From NCBI GenBank assembly GCA_031548435.1, contig JAVBRA010000023.1, forward strand, positions 1-64,000: a stretch of DNA of 64,000 nt. Reading direction: 5' to 3'. Positions within the stretch are counted from its first letter, which is position 1. Each line of letters opens with the position of its first letter. Position numbers and translations under genes: made by a program. This document shows, in pieces, positions 52,776 through 61,408 of this stretch. Under the pieces are notes generated by a model that was not told the DNA's origin, searched no databases, and worked only from the letters and a program-made list of their open reading frames with translations. Source of the DNA: JAVBRA01 sp031548435. Lineage in GTDB: Bacteria; Bacteroidota; Bacteroidia; Bacteroidales; Rikenellaceae.

Positions 52776-53252
52776 ATGGCTGTAATTAAGAAAGAACAGA
52801 AAAAAGAAGTTCCGGCGATATCGACCGCTTCTCTGCCCGACGTCATTTTCATGTTGATTTTCTTCTTCATGGTGACGACTAATATGCGCGAACAGGAGAT
52901 GTTGGTGAAAGTTGTACCGCCCGATGCGTCGGAATCGGTGAAACTGGAAAAGAAAGCTTTGGCGAGTTTCATTTATTACGGCCCGCCGATTCCGAGTCTG
53001 GTTGCCAGCTATGGGAACCGTCCCCGCATCCAGTTGAACGATTCGTTCCACACTCCGGTCGAGATCGGCCAGTTCATCGCCGCCGAAAGGGATAAGTTGA
53101 GCGAAAGGGACCGTTCCGGCATGACGGTGGTTCTCAAAGCCCACAACACCGTGAGGATGGGTGACATCACCGAGATCAAGCAGGAGTTGCGAAAAGCGAA
53201 CGCGTTGAAGATCATGTACGCTTCGTATAAGGCTGAAGCCGTCAGCCGATAA
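52776..53252 (+). CDS. exbD: ExbD/TolR family biopolymer transport protein (second copy)
   Basis: This 158-residue protein has a membrane helix with the conserved Asp (SLPDVIFMLIFFFMVTT). The periplasmic domain ends with the usual ExbD pattern (RSGMTVVLKAHNTVRMGDITEIKQELRKANALKIMYA). Two different ExbD copies in one operon may form mixed dimers. It is followed by a perfect terminator palindrome and then by a transposon relic. Confidence 0.92.
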   Translation: MAVIKKEQKKEVPAISTASLPDVIFMLIFFFMVTTNMREQEMLVKVVPPDASESVKLEKKALASFIYYGPPIPSLVASYGNRPRIQLNDSFHTPVEIGQFIAAERDKLSERDRSGMTVVLKAHNTVRMGDITEIKQELRKANALKIMYASYKAEAVSR

Positions 53253-53268
53253 CAGCATACACCTTATG

Positions 53269-53310
53269 AAAAGAGCGGTTGCCAATATTGGCAACCGCTC
53301 TTTTTTATCC
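53269..53310 (+). terminator. Terminator of the exb operon
   Basis: AAAAGAGCGGTTGCCAAT (53269-53286) and its exact reverse complement (53287-53304) are followed by TTATCC. The transposon relic begins right at the end of this T-tract. Confidence 0.9.
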
Positions 53311-53555
53311 GGTAATGTGTCCAAAAACAGCTGATTTTTGACTGTCTGATACTCACAAAAAAATCTGAGCCCTCCCACGGAACTTCGATCTTGGTTAAGA
53401 AAATCGAGATAAACAACATCTAAAAAACCGCAATATGGGCAGCGATCACGAGGTGATTTTGACATGAAAAAAGTAGTTTGATGAAATCAGTTTCATCAAA
53501 CTACTCATAAAGTCAATCACAACAAGTATTTACAGCTGTTTTTGACCATTAGACC
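53311..53555 (-). mobile_element. 245 bp MITE-like relic of an ISL3-type insertion sequence, with 8 bp target duplication
   Basis: The ends are inverted: GGTAATGTGTCCAAAAACAG then CTG at 53311-53333, and on the other strand from 53555 GGTCTAATGGTCAAAAACAG then CTG. The element is flanked by TTTTATCC on both sides (53303-53310 and 53556-53563). Ends beginning GG, an 8 bp duplication and a zinc-ribbon transposase N-terminus are traits of the ISL3 family. A 15 bp hairpin (53472-53505) precedes the transposase start codon. The body of the transposase gene has been deleted. It inserted in the tail of the exb terminator. Confidence 0.85.
53346..53465 (-). pseudogene. Remnant of a transposase N-terminus (zinc ribbon)
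   Basis: From ATG 53465 the frame reads MSKSPRDRCPYCGFLDVVYL and continues to about RFFCEYQ. The CPYCG pair is the start of a zinc ribbon like that of ISL3 transposases. About 40 codons survive before the frame runs into the inverted repeat; the catalytic domain is missing. It cannot be active. Confidence 0.65.
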
Positions 53556-53740
53556 TTTTATCCCGTCCTTCCCGGCGACTGATTCCGGGCATCACTTCTC
53601 CATCTTTCCGCTCGATCTTCCCTCGGCCTTCATTAAGCTACGGAGGCCGATCACCGCCTTGAAATGCGACAAATGCTTCCTCGCACACCCCGACCGTCTC
53701 TGTTCCCGAGCCCGGGCAGCGACACAACCGGGGGAGGGGA

Positions 53741-55540
53741 TTACTTGGCCCGACGCTTGCGGTCGTTCTCGTCGAGGTATATCTTGCGCAGGCGCATATG
53801 ATGGGGCGTCACCTCCACATATTCGTCTTCCTTGATGTATTCCAGCGCCTCCTCCAGCGAGAAGACGACCGGCGGAGCGATGCTGGTTTTCTCGTCGCTT
53901 CCGCTGGCGCGCATATTGGTCAGTTTCTTGGACTTGGTGAGGTTTATCACCATATCTTCGCTGCGGGAGTTCTCGCCCACCACCTGGCCGCAGTAGATGT
54001 CGTCGCCGGGGGGAACGAAGAATTTGCCGCGGTCTTGCAACTTGTTGATGGCATAGGCATAGGCGTTGCCGGTTTCCATGGCGATGAGTGACCCGTTGAT
54101 GCGCATCTCGATATCGCCGCACCAGGGTTCGAACCCTTTCAGGCGGTGTGCCATGATGGCCTCGCCGGCGGTGGCGGTGAGCAGGTTGCTCCTCAGACCG
54201 ATGATGCCGCGCGAGGGGATGTCGAACACCATGCGGGTGCGGTCGCCGACGGTTTCCATGTTCATCAGTTGGCCTTTGCGTTTGGTCACCATCTCGATGG
54301 CACGCCCGGCCATCTCTTCGGGCAGGTCGACGGTCAGCTCTTCGAACGGTTCGCATTGCCTGCCGCCGATCTCTTTGATGATCACCTGGGGTTGGCCCAC
54401 CTGCAACTCGTAACCTTCGCGGCGCATGGTTTCGATCAGCACGCTCAGGTGCAGCACCCCGCGGCCGAAAACGACGAAACTGTCGGCCGTCTCGCCCGGG
54501 CTCACGCGCAAGGCCAGGTTTTTCTCCAACTCCTTGTCGAGGCGCTCCTTGATGTGGCGCGAGGTGACGTATTTGCCGTCCTTGCCGAAGAACGGCGAGT
54601 CGTTGATGGTGAACAGCATGCTCATGGTCGGCTCGTCGATGGCGATGGGGGGCAGCGGTTCGGGGTTTTCGTAGTCGGCGATGGTGTCGCCGATCTCGAA
54701 CCCTTCGATGCCCACCAGGGCGCATATCTCGCCGCACTCGACCTGGTCTTTCTTCACTTTTTCGAGGCCCTCGAACACCATCAGGTCTTTGATGCGGGTT
54801 TTGACCATCGTCACACCGTCGCGTTTGGCCAGGGTCACGTTCATGCCCGAGCGGAGCGTGCCGCGGGTGAGCTTGCCGATGGCGATGCGCCCCACGTACG
54901 AGGAATATTCGAGCGAGGTGATCAGCAGTTGCGGCGTGCCTTCGACCACCTGCGGGGCGGGAATGTACTCGATGATGGCGTCCAGCAGCGCCGTGATATC
55001 GGCGGCCGGCGTCTTCCAGTCGACCGACATCCAGCCCTGTTTGGCGCTGCCGTACACAACCGGAAAGTCGAGCTGGTCTTCGGTGGCGTCGAGGGCGAAC
55101 ATCAGGTTGAACACCTGCTCGTGTACCTCGTCGGGACGGCAGTTGGGCTTGTCGACCTTGTTGATCACCACCACCGGTTTCTTGCCCATGGCAAGCGCCT
55201 TTTGCAGCACGAAGCGGGTCTGCGGCATCGTGCCCTCGAAGGCGTCGACCAGCAGCAGCACTCCGTCGGCCATGTTCAGCACACGCTCCACTTCGCCCCC
55301 GAAATCGGAGTGGCCGGGGGTATCGATCACGTTGATCTTGTATCCTTTATACATCACCGACACGTTCTTGGCCAGGATGGTGATGCCCCGCTCACGCTCC
55401 AGGTCGTTGTTGTCCATGATCAGGTCGCCCGACTTTTCCGCATCGCGCAGCATCTTGCCCTGAAGGATCATTTTATCGACCAGCGTGGTTTTGCCGTGGT
55501 CTACGTGTGCGATGATCGCAATGTTCCGGAGTTTCTGCAT
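53741..55540 (-). CDS. typA: Ribosome-associated GTPase TypA/BipA
   Basis: The product has 599 residues. The G domain shows IIAHVDHGKTTLVD, RERGITILAKN, DTPGHSDFGGEVER and INKVDKPN. Domain II follows, then EF-G-like domains, with PSRGIIGLRSNLLTAT typical of TypA and the C-terminal VEVTPHHMRLRKIYLDENDRKR. It supports 50S assembly and stress adaptation. It is divergent from aroB, and a -7-like TACCTTTG lies 23 nt upstream. Confidence 0.98.
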   Translation of the reverse strand: MQKLRNIAIIAHVDHGKTTLVDKMILQGKMLRDAEKSGDLIMDNNDLERERGITILAKNVSVMYKGYKINVIDTPGHSDFGGEVERVLNMADGVLLLVDAFEGTMPQTRFVLQKALAMGKKPVVVINKVDKPNCRPDEVHEQVFNLMFALDATEDQLDFPVVYGSAKQGWMSVDWKTPAADITALLDAIIEYIPAPQVVEGTPQLLITSLEYSSYVGRIAIGKLTRGTLRSGMNVTLAKRDGVTMVKTRIKDLMVFEGLEKVKKDQVECGEICALVGIEGFEIGDTIADYENPEPLPPIAIDEPTMSMLFTINDSPFFGKDGKYVTSRHIKERLDKELEKNLALRVSPGETADSFVVFGRGVLHLSVLIETMRREGYELQVGQPQVIIKEIGGRQCEPFEELTVDLPEEMAGRAIEMVTKRKGQLMNMETVGDRTRMVFDIPSRGIIGLRSNLLTATAGEAIMAHRLKGFEPWCGDIEMRINGSLIAMETGNAYAYAINKLQDRGKFFVPPGDDIYCGQVVGENSRSEDMVINLTKSKKLTNMRASGSDEKTSIAPPVVFSLEEALEYIKEDEYVEVTPHHMRLRKIYLDENDRKRRAK

Positions 55541-55562
55541 CTTTTACATCTGTTTTAGGGGG

Positions 55563-55570
55563 CAAAGGTA
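55563..55570 (-). promoter_or_regulatory. Candidate -7 element of typA
   Basis: The minus strand reads TACCTTTG, an exact match to TAnnTTTG. No convincing -33 element is seen. Confidence 0.4.
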
Positions 55571-55643
55571 CGAAATCATCGGCCAATACGATTAAGGGCC
55601 GGTTAATTTTCTTAATTTCGTGCCGGAAACCACACGTTCGTCC

Positions 55644-56675
55644 ATGAAAAAGAACATCAGCGTCCGGCGCCCCGACGGGAGCAGGTCGGAGGTCGTTATC
55701 GGCGAGGCGCTTCCCGAACTGGAAAGCCGCATCCCCGCCGGCAAACGGGCCGTCATCATCACCGACAACAACCTTTACAGCCTCTACGGCAACGTCGTCG
55801 GCCGCTACGAACACATTGTCATCGGCACGGGCGAGAAGAACAAGACCCTCGACACCGTATCGTCGATCTACGCCCGTTTCCTGGAGATGGAGGTCGACCG
55901 GGCCTCGTGCTACATCATCGGTTTGGGCGGCGGCATCGTCACCGATATTGCCGGGTTCGCCGCCTCGACCTACATGCGGGGCATTCCGTTCGGGTTCGCG
56001 GCCACCACCCTGCTGGCCCAGGTCGACGCCAGTGTGGGCGGCAAAAACGGCGTCAACTTCCAGGGATACAAGAACATGGTGGGTACATTCAACCAACCCG
56101 ACTTCGTGCTGTGCGACACCGGCATGCTCGGCACCCTGCCCGAAAGGGAGTTCCGCACGGGGCTGGCCGAGATCATCAAAAGCGGCCTGATCGCCGACAA
56201 GGGGCTGTTCGAGCTCTTCCTAAAACACCACTTCAACGAATTCCGCACCGACCAGGAGCTGCTGTTGGAAGCCATCACCCGCTCGGTGCAGGTGAAAGCC
56301 GCCATCGTCGAGGCCGACGAGCGGGAACACGGCGACCGCAAAAAGCTCAACCTGGGACACACCCTGGCCCACGCCATCGAGAAATGCTCGCGCGACTACA
56401 CCCACGGCGAGGCGGTAGCCGCCGGACTTTGCTACTGCGCAACGGTTTCCGAAAAACTGGGAACCATCACTGCCGCCGAAATGAAAATCGTTATCGGCGT
56501 CATCGAGAAAATGGGACTCCCCTCTTCCGTGCCCATCGCCAGGGCCGACCTGGTGAGCGCATTGAGAAACGACAAAAAACGCGAGTCGGACTCAATCAGC
56601 TACATCCTCATGCGCGGTATCGGCGAGTGCGAAATCCGGAAGATGGGCTTCAACGAACTGGAATCCCTATTATAA
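55644..56675 (+). CDS. aroB: 3-dehydroquinate synthase
   Basis: The product has 343 residues from MKKNISVRRPDGSRSEVVIG; a GTG 8 codons upstream is an alternative start. NAD and substrate boxes are GLGGGIVTDIAGFAAS, TTLLAQVDASVGGKNGVN and KLNLGHTLAHAIEKC. The zinc His residues lie in GHTLAHAIE and in YTHGEAVAAG. It performs the second step of the shikimate pathway. It is divergent from typA and 9 nt before the YjbR gene. Confidence 0.96.
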   Translation: MKKNISVRRPDGSRSEVVIGEALPELESRIPAGKRAVIITDNNLYSLYGNVVGRYEHIVIGTGEKNKTLDTVSSIYARFLEMEVDRASCYIIGLGGGIVTDIAGFAASTYMRGIPFGFAATTLLAQVDASVGGKNGVNFQGYKNMVGTFNQPDFVLCDTGMLGTLPEREFRTGLAEIIKSGLIADKGLFELFLKHHFNEFRTDQELLLEAITRSVQVKAAIVEADEREHGDRKKLNLGHTLAHAIEKCSRDYTHGEAVAAGLCYCATVSEKLGTITAAEMKIVIGVIEKMGLPSSVPIARADLVSALRNDKKRESDSISYILMRGIGECEIRKMGFNELESLL

Positions 56676-56684
56676 TAACAAGGT

Positions 56685-57047
56685 ATGGACATTTTCGAAT
56701 TCCGGGAATTTTGCCTGCGCACACTCCCGCTGACCGAGGAAGCGACCCCGTTCGACGAAACCACGCTGGTGTTCAAGGTGCAGGGCAAGATGTTCGCCCT
56801 GTGCGACATGGACGACTTCAGCTGGATCAACCTCAAATGCGACCCGGACAAGGCGGTCGAACAACGCGAACGCTACCACGAGTGGATCAAACCCGGTTTC
56901 CACATGAACAAAAACCACTGGAACACGGTGAGCGTCGCCGGCGACCTTTCGGACGCTTTCCTGCGCGAGTTGATCCGCGACTCCTACCTGCTGGTGGTGA
57001 ACGGCCTGCCCCGCGCAAAGAAAGCCGAAGTGCTGGAGGCGTTGTGA
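56685..57047 (+). CDS. MmcQ/YjbR family protein
   Basis: This 120-residue protein begins MDIFEFREFCLRTLPLTEEATPF and contains MFALCDMDDFSWINLKCDP, KPGFHMNKNHWNTV and the C-terminal RELIRDSYLLVVNGLP. These are the consecutive boxes of the YjbR/CyaY-like fold. The molecular role is unknown; some members are annotated as DNA-binding. It is cotranscribed with aroB. Its last codons form one arm of the terminator stem. Confidence 0.93.
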   Translation: MDIFEFREFCLRTLPLTEEATPFDETTLVFKVQGKMFALCDMDDFSWINLKCDPDKAVEQRERYHEWIKPGFHMNKNHWNTVSVAGDLSDAFLRELIRDSYLLVVNGLPRAKKAEVLEAL

Positions 57048-57076
57048 GCAACCGCCTCCGGCACTTCGGCTTTTTT
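57021..57076 (+). terminator. Terminator overlapping the 3' end of the YjbR gene
   Basis: AAGCCGAAGTGCTGGAGGCG (57022-57041, within the coding region) pairs with CGCCTCCGGCACTTCGGCTT (57053-57072) with one G-U type mismatch. TTTT follows. The loop contains the stop codon. Confidence 0.85.
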
Positions 57077-57359
57077 GCCGCGCTTTTGTGTTCTCGCCCC
57101 CGGTAAGTACCGCACGCCCACAGAGCGTTTTGAGTTGCCGTCATTTGACGTCGAACGATCACAACAAACCGTTCGGAGCTTACCATCTCCGAAAAATCCA
57201 ACCCCGCACGCCCCCCCGGCACACTCTTTCCGTTCCGATTTTCCTCCCCATGAAATCGCCCCTCGATTCTACTGTTAAAAAATTAGCAGTAAAATTGTTT
57301 TATTCGGAATAATAAGATTACCTTTGCGCTCAAATTCAAAATACTAATCACATTCACAT
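57048..57359. other. 312 bp spacer with terminator and nqr promoter
   Basis: No gene is supported here. It holds the right arm of the aroB-YjbR terminator at the left, an unremarkable middle, and the nqr promoter at the right. The leader from the promoter to nqrA is about 30 nt. Confidence 0.5.
57295..57326 (+). promoter_or_regulatory. Promoter of the nqr operon
   Basis: ATTG (57294-57297) lies 21 nt before TACCTTTG (57319-57326), an exact TAnnTTTG -7 element located 33 nt upstream of nqrA. Confidence 0.6.
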
Positions 57360-58721
57360 ATGTCGAATGCAATCAAATTAAAACGGGGACTCGACATCCG
57401 GCTCACGGGCAGCCCGCAGAAAAAAACCGTAAAGCTGCCAATTACAGGCACTTACGCTCTTCTGCCGGCTGACTTCAAAGGGGTTACGCCCAAGCTGCTT
57501 GTCGGGATCGGCGACACGGTCAAGGCCGGAACGCCGGTATTCTTCGACAAGTACCACCCGCAGGTGCTGTTCTGCTCGCCGGTGAGCGGAAAGGTCGAAG
57601 CCATCAACCGGGGCGAAAAGCGCAAGATCCTCAGCGTCACCATCGCAGCCGACACCGAGATCGCCTACGAACAGTTCGAGGTGGGCCCGGCCGGCCAGCT
57701 CACAAGGGAGAAAGCCATCGAACTGATGCTGTCCGCAGGACTGTGGCCCTGCATCGTCAAACGTCCTTACGGGATCATCGCTTCGGCCGACGAAACCCCG
57801 AGGGACATTTTTATTTCCGGCTTCGACTCGGCGCCGTTGGCCCCCGACACAGGCTACTGCCTGCGCGAGGAGAGAGAGAACGTGCAGGCGGCCATCGACG
57901 TGCTGCGGAAACTGACCCCCGGCAAGGTGTACCTCGGACTGGACGCCGACGCCGAAAAGGGAGTGCTCGATTCGATCCAGGGCGCCGAGATCAACTATTT
58001 CAGGGGCCCCCACCCGGCAGGCAACGTCGGAGTGCAGATCCACCACATCGCACCCATCGCCAAAGGCGACGTGGTGTGGACAGTCGACGTGCAGAACCTG
58101 GCCGTCCTGGGCCGCTTCTTCCGCACGGGCAAGGTCGATTTCACCAAAACCATCGCCGTGGCCGGAAGCGAGATCGCCGATCCGCAATACTATCAGGTGA
58201 TCGCCGGCGCCGCCATCGACAGCATCATTAAGGGCAACGTCAGGCCGCAGGCCGAGGGCGACAGCGTCCGCCTCATCAACGGCAACGTGCTTACCGGCGC
58301 CAAAACTTCCGCCGACGGCTACCTCGGGTTCTACAACAACCTGATCACCGCCATTCCCGAAGGCGATAAATACGAGTTCGCAGGCTGGGCCATGCCGCGC
58401 TTCAAAAAATTCTCGACCTCGCGCAGCTATTTCTCGTGGATCTGCCCCAGGAAGCGATACGCGCTCGACACCAATCTCAACGGCGGCGAACGGGCGTTTG
58501 TGATGACGGGCGTCTACGAAAAGGTGCTGCCGATGGATATCTACCCCATGTACCTGTTCAAGGCCTGCCTGGCGGGCGACATCGACAAGATGGAAAACCT
58601 GGGCATCTACGAGGTGGTGGAGGAAGACGTGGCGCTGTGCGAATTTGTCTGCCCGTCAAAGAGCGAGATCCAGCAGATGGTTCGTCAGGGCATCGACCTC
58701 ATTATCAAAGAGCTTAACTAA
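57360..58721 (+). CDS. nqrA: Na+-translocating NADH:quinone reductase subunit A
   Basis: The product has 453 residues, normal for NqrA. It starts MSNAIKLKRGLDIRLTG, followed by KLPITGTYALLPADFKGVTPKLLV and the lipoyl/barrel-sandwich segment VGDTVKAG-like IGDTVKAGTPVFFDK. NqrA is the peripheral, cofactor-free subunit that contributes to quinone binding on the cytoplasmic side. It is the first of six genes in the order A-B-C-D-E-F, with gaps of 4-18 nt. Confidence 0.97.
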   Translation: MSNAIKLKRGLDIRLTGSPQKKTVKLPITGTYALLPADFKGVTPKLLVGIGDTVKAGTPVFFDKYHPQVLFCSPVSGKVEAINRGEKRKILSVTIAADTEIAYEQFEVGPAGQLTREKAIELMLSAGLWPCIVKRPYGIIASADETPRDIFISGFDSAPLAPDTGYCLREERENVQAAIDVLRKLTPGKVYLGLDADAEKGVLDSIQGAEINYFRGPHPAGNVGVQIHHIAPIAKGDVVWTVDVQNLAVLGRFFRTGKVDFTKTIAVAGSEIADPQYYQVIAGAAIDSIIKGNVRPQAEGDSVRLINGNVLTGAKTSADGYLGFYNNLITAIPEGDKYEFAGWAMPRFKKFSTSRSYFSWICPRKRYALDTNLNGGERAFVMTGVYEKVLPMDIYPMYLFKACLAGDIDKMENLGIYEVVEEDVALCEFVCPSKSEIQQMVRQGIDLIIKELN

Positions 58722-58736
58722 ACACAGACAAAAAAG

Positions 58737-59924
58737 ATGAAAAAACTGAGGAAACTGGTCGACTCGATCAAGCCCAACTTCGAAAAAGGGGGCAAGTTCG
58801 GGAAGTTGCATTCAACGTTCGACGCTTTTGAGACTTTTCTGTTTGTGCCCAATACCGTTACGACCAAGGGAGCGCACATCCGCGACTCGATCGACCTCAA
58901 ACGCACGATGTCGGTGGTGATCGTGGCCCTGCTGCCCGCCCTGTTGTTCGGGATGTACAACGTAGGGTTCCAGCATTTCAAGGCCCTGGGCGAAAGCGCC
59001 GCATTCTGGCAGATGTTCTGGTTCGGCTTCCTGAAAGTGTTGCCGATCGTCATTGTTTCGTACGTGGTGGGGCTGGGCATCGAGTTCATTGCCGCCCAGA
59101 TCCGCGGCCACGAGGTGAACGAGGGGTTCCTGGTGTCGGGGATGCTGATCCCGCTGATCATGCCGGTCGACGTGCCGCTGTGGATGGTGGCCGTGGCGAC
59201 GGCCTTTGCCGTGATCATCGGCAAGGAAGTGTTCGGCGGCACGGGGATGAACATCTTCAACCCGGCTCTGCTGGCACGGGCATTCATATTTTTCGCTTAC
59301 ACGCCGTTCATCTCGGGTGAAAAGGTATGGGTGGCCGGCATGACCAAAGGCACCGGCATCGTCGACTCGTTCTCGGGCGCCACGCCGCTGTCGGACATCG
59401 CTTCGGCGCTGGGCGACAAGGCCTCCACGGTCTCGTTTGCCAACGGCACCGGCCCGATGGACTGGTTTCTGGGTTTTGTTCCGGGTTGCATCGGCGAAAC
59501 ATCGACGCTTGCCATCCTCATCGGTGCGGCGATCTTGCTGTTCACTGGGGTTGCCAGCTGGCGGATCATGACCAGCGTGGTGGCCGGCGGCCTGCTGATG
59601 GGATGGATATTCAACCTGATCGGCGGCAACGTCGCCATGCAGTTCCCCGCCTGGCAGCACCTGATCGTGGGCGGATTCGCTTTCGGGGCCGTGTTCATGG
59701 CCACCGATCCGGTGACCTCGGCACAGACCAAATGCGGCCAATGGATCTACGGACTGCTGATCGGCATCATCGCGGTGTTGATCCGCGTGGTCAACCCCGG
59801 CTATCCCGAGGGGATGATGCTCGCCATCCTGTTCATGAACGCGATGGTGCCGGTGGTCGACCACTACGTGGTACAAGGCAACATCCGCCGCAGGGTCAGG
59901 CGTATCAAAGCAACCGTAAACTAA
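58737..59924 (+). CDS. nqrB: Na+-translocating NADH:quinone reductase subunit B
   Basis: The product has 395 residues with about ten membrane helices. SFSGATPLSDI contains the Thr that carries covalently bound FMN in NqrB. The N-terminal soluble part (KPNFEKGGKFGKLHSTFDAF) is typical. It holds riboflavin or FMN and takes part in sodium translocation. Confidence 0.97.
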   Translation: MKKLRKLVDSIKPNFEKGGKFGKLHSTFDAFETFLFVPNTVTTKGAHIRDSIDLKRTMSVVIVALLPALLFGMYNVGFQHFKALGESAAFWQMFWFGFLKVLPIVIVSYVVGLGIEFIAAQIRGHEVNEGFLVSGMLIPLIMPVDVPLWMVAVATAFAVIIGKEVFGGTGMNIFNPALLARAFIFFAYTPFISGEKVWVAGMTKGTGIVDSFSGATPLSDIASALGDKASTVSFANGTGPMDWFLGFVPGCIGETSTLAILIGAAILLFTGVASWRIMTSVVAGGLLMGWIFNLIGGNVAMQFPAWQHLIVGGFAFGAVFMATDPVTSAQTKCGQWIYGLLIGIIAVLIRVVNPGYPEGMMLAILFMNAMVPVVDHYVVQGNIRRRVRRIKATVN

Positions 59925-59937
59925 GGGAGGAGGCATT

Positions 59938-60729
59938 ATGAACAAGAATTCGAACAGCTACATTATCCTATATGCTACGGTGATGATCGTCATCGTCGCC
60001 GTTGCGCTGGCCTACGCGGCCATCTCGCTGCAACCCCTCCAGAACCGCAACGTCGAGGTCGAGAAGATGGGCGACATCCTCCGCACCATCGGCAAAGGTC
60101 AGGACGCGGACAAAGCCCCGGACAAGGCGGCCTACATTCTGGAAGAATATAACAAATACATCACCGAAACGTTCGTGGTCGACGCCTCCGGGCAGAAGAT
60201 CGAGGGCGAGAACGCCTTCACCACCCTGCTCGGGCTCAAGGACGAATACGACAAGCCACTGGCCGAACGCAAGCTGCCGGTATTCGTGTCGACGCAGGAC
60301 GACGGCGGCAAGCTCTACATCCTGCCCACCTGGGGCAAGGGGCTTTGGGGCCCGGTGTGGGGCTACGTCGCGCTGAAATCGGACGGCAACACCATCGAAG
60401 GGGTGGTGCTCGACCACAAAGGCGAGACTCCGGGCCTGGGAGCCGAGATCACAACGCCCGCTTTCCTCGGTCAGTTCACAGGCAAAACCATTCACAATGC
60501 CGCCGGGCAACTGGTCTCGATCGCCGTGCTCAAAGGCGCGGGTTCTTCGACCGGAAATCCCAATGCCGTTGATGCCATATCGGGCGGCACACTCACCAGC
60601 CGCGGCGTGGAAATGATGCTCCAGGAAGGGTTCAAGGGCTACGCGCCGCTGCTCAACTCGCTTGAAAAACAAGAGATCGCGCCGGAACCGGCTCCCGATC
60701 CGGCAGACTCCTCAACCGTAAACGAATAA
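59938..60729 (+). CDS. nqrC: Na+-translocating NADH:quinone reductase subunit C
   Basis: The product has 263 residues. One N-terminal membrane helix (YIILYATVMIVIVAVALAYAAI) is followed by a periplasmic FMN-binding domain with VDAISGGTLTSRGVE, where the second Thr of the SGGTLT box carries covalent FMN. A short acidic Pro-rich tail (APEPAPDPADSS) extends the usual C-terminus. It lies 13 nt after nqrB. Confidence 0.96.
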   Translation: MNKNSNSYIILYATVMIVIVAVALAYAAISLQPLQNRNVEVEKMGDILRTIGKGQDADKAPDKAAYILEEYNKYITETFVVDASGQKIEGENAFTTLLGLKDEYDKPLAERKLPVFVSTQDDGGKLYILPTWGKGLWGPVWGYVALKSDGNTIEGVVLDHKGETPGLGAEITTPAFLGQFTGKTIHNAAGQLVSIAVLKGAGSSTGNPNAVDAISGGTLTSRGVEMMLQEGFKGYAPLLNSLEKQEIAPEPAPDPADSSTVNE

Positions 60730-60733
60730 GGAT

Positions 60734-61390
60734 ATGAGCACAAAAGAAAGAGAGCCGTTATTCTCGGCCAAAAACATGAAACTTTTCACCGGGCCGTTCA
60801 GCCAGAACAACCCGGTCATTGTTCAGATCCTCGGCATTTGTTCGGCGCTGGCGGTTACGGCCAAGCTCAAGCCGGCGTTCGTCATGGCGCTGTCGGTCAC
60901 CATCGTGACCGGATTTGCGAACCTGATCATCTCGCTGCTGCGCAACACCATCCCCTCGCGGATCCGCATCATCGTCCAGCTGGTGGTGGTGGCCGCGCTG
61001 GTGATCCTGGTCGACCAGGTGCTCAAGGCCTACGTATACGACGTCAGCAAGCAGCTGTCGGTGTTCGTGGGGCTGATCATCACCAACTGCATCATCATGG
61101 GCCGCCTGGAGGCATTCGCCCTGGGCAACAAGCCGTGGCCGTCGTTCCTGGACGGGATCGGCAACGGCATCGGCTACGGGATTATCCTGGTGGTGCTCGG
61201 ATTTTTTCGCGAACTGCTGGGGGCCGGAACGCTGTGGGGCTACAAAGTGATCCCGGATGCATGGTACATCAAAAACGGCGGGTTCTACGAGAATAACGGG
61301 CTGGTGCTGCTGCCGCCGATGGCGCTCATTTTCGTGGGCATCATCATCTGGATCCACCGCAGCAGAAACAAAGGTCTCCAAGAGAAATAA
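60734..61390 (+). CDS. nqrD: Na+-translocating NADH:quinone reductase subunit D
   Basis: The product has 218 residues with six membrane helices. NNPVIVQILGICSALAVTAKL and TNCIIMGRLEAFAL are the conserved half-helices; the Cys residues in GICSA and TNCIIMG pair with those in NqrE to hold an intramembrane iron centre. It lies 4 nt after nqrC. Confidence 0.96.
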   Translation: MSTKEREPLFSAKNMKLFTGPFSQNNPVIVQILGICSALAVTAKLKPAFVMALSVTIVTGFANLIISLLRNTIPSRIRIIVQLVVVAALVILVDQVLKAYVYDVSKQLSVFVGLIITNCIIMGRLEAFALGNKPWPSFLDGIGNGIGYGIILVVLGFFRELLGAGTLWGYKVIPDAWYIKNGGFYENNGLVLLPPMALIFVGIIIWIHRSRNKGLQEK

Positions 61391-61408
61391 GGCTAAGTAG
61401 GAAAAACT

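Noticed and set aside
52656..53465. A 269-codon minus-strand frame running from the transposon relic into exbD
   Set aside because: Only the first 40 or so codons resemble a transposase; the rest is antisense to exbD and results from readthrough of the deleted element.
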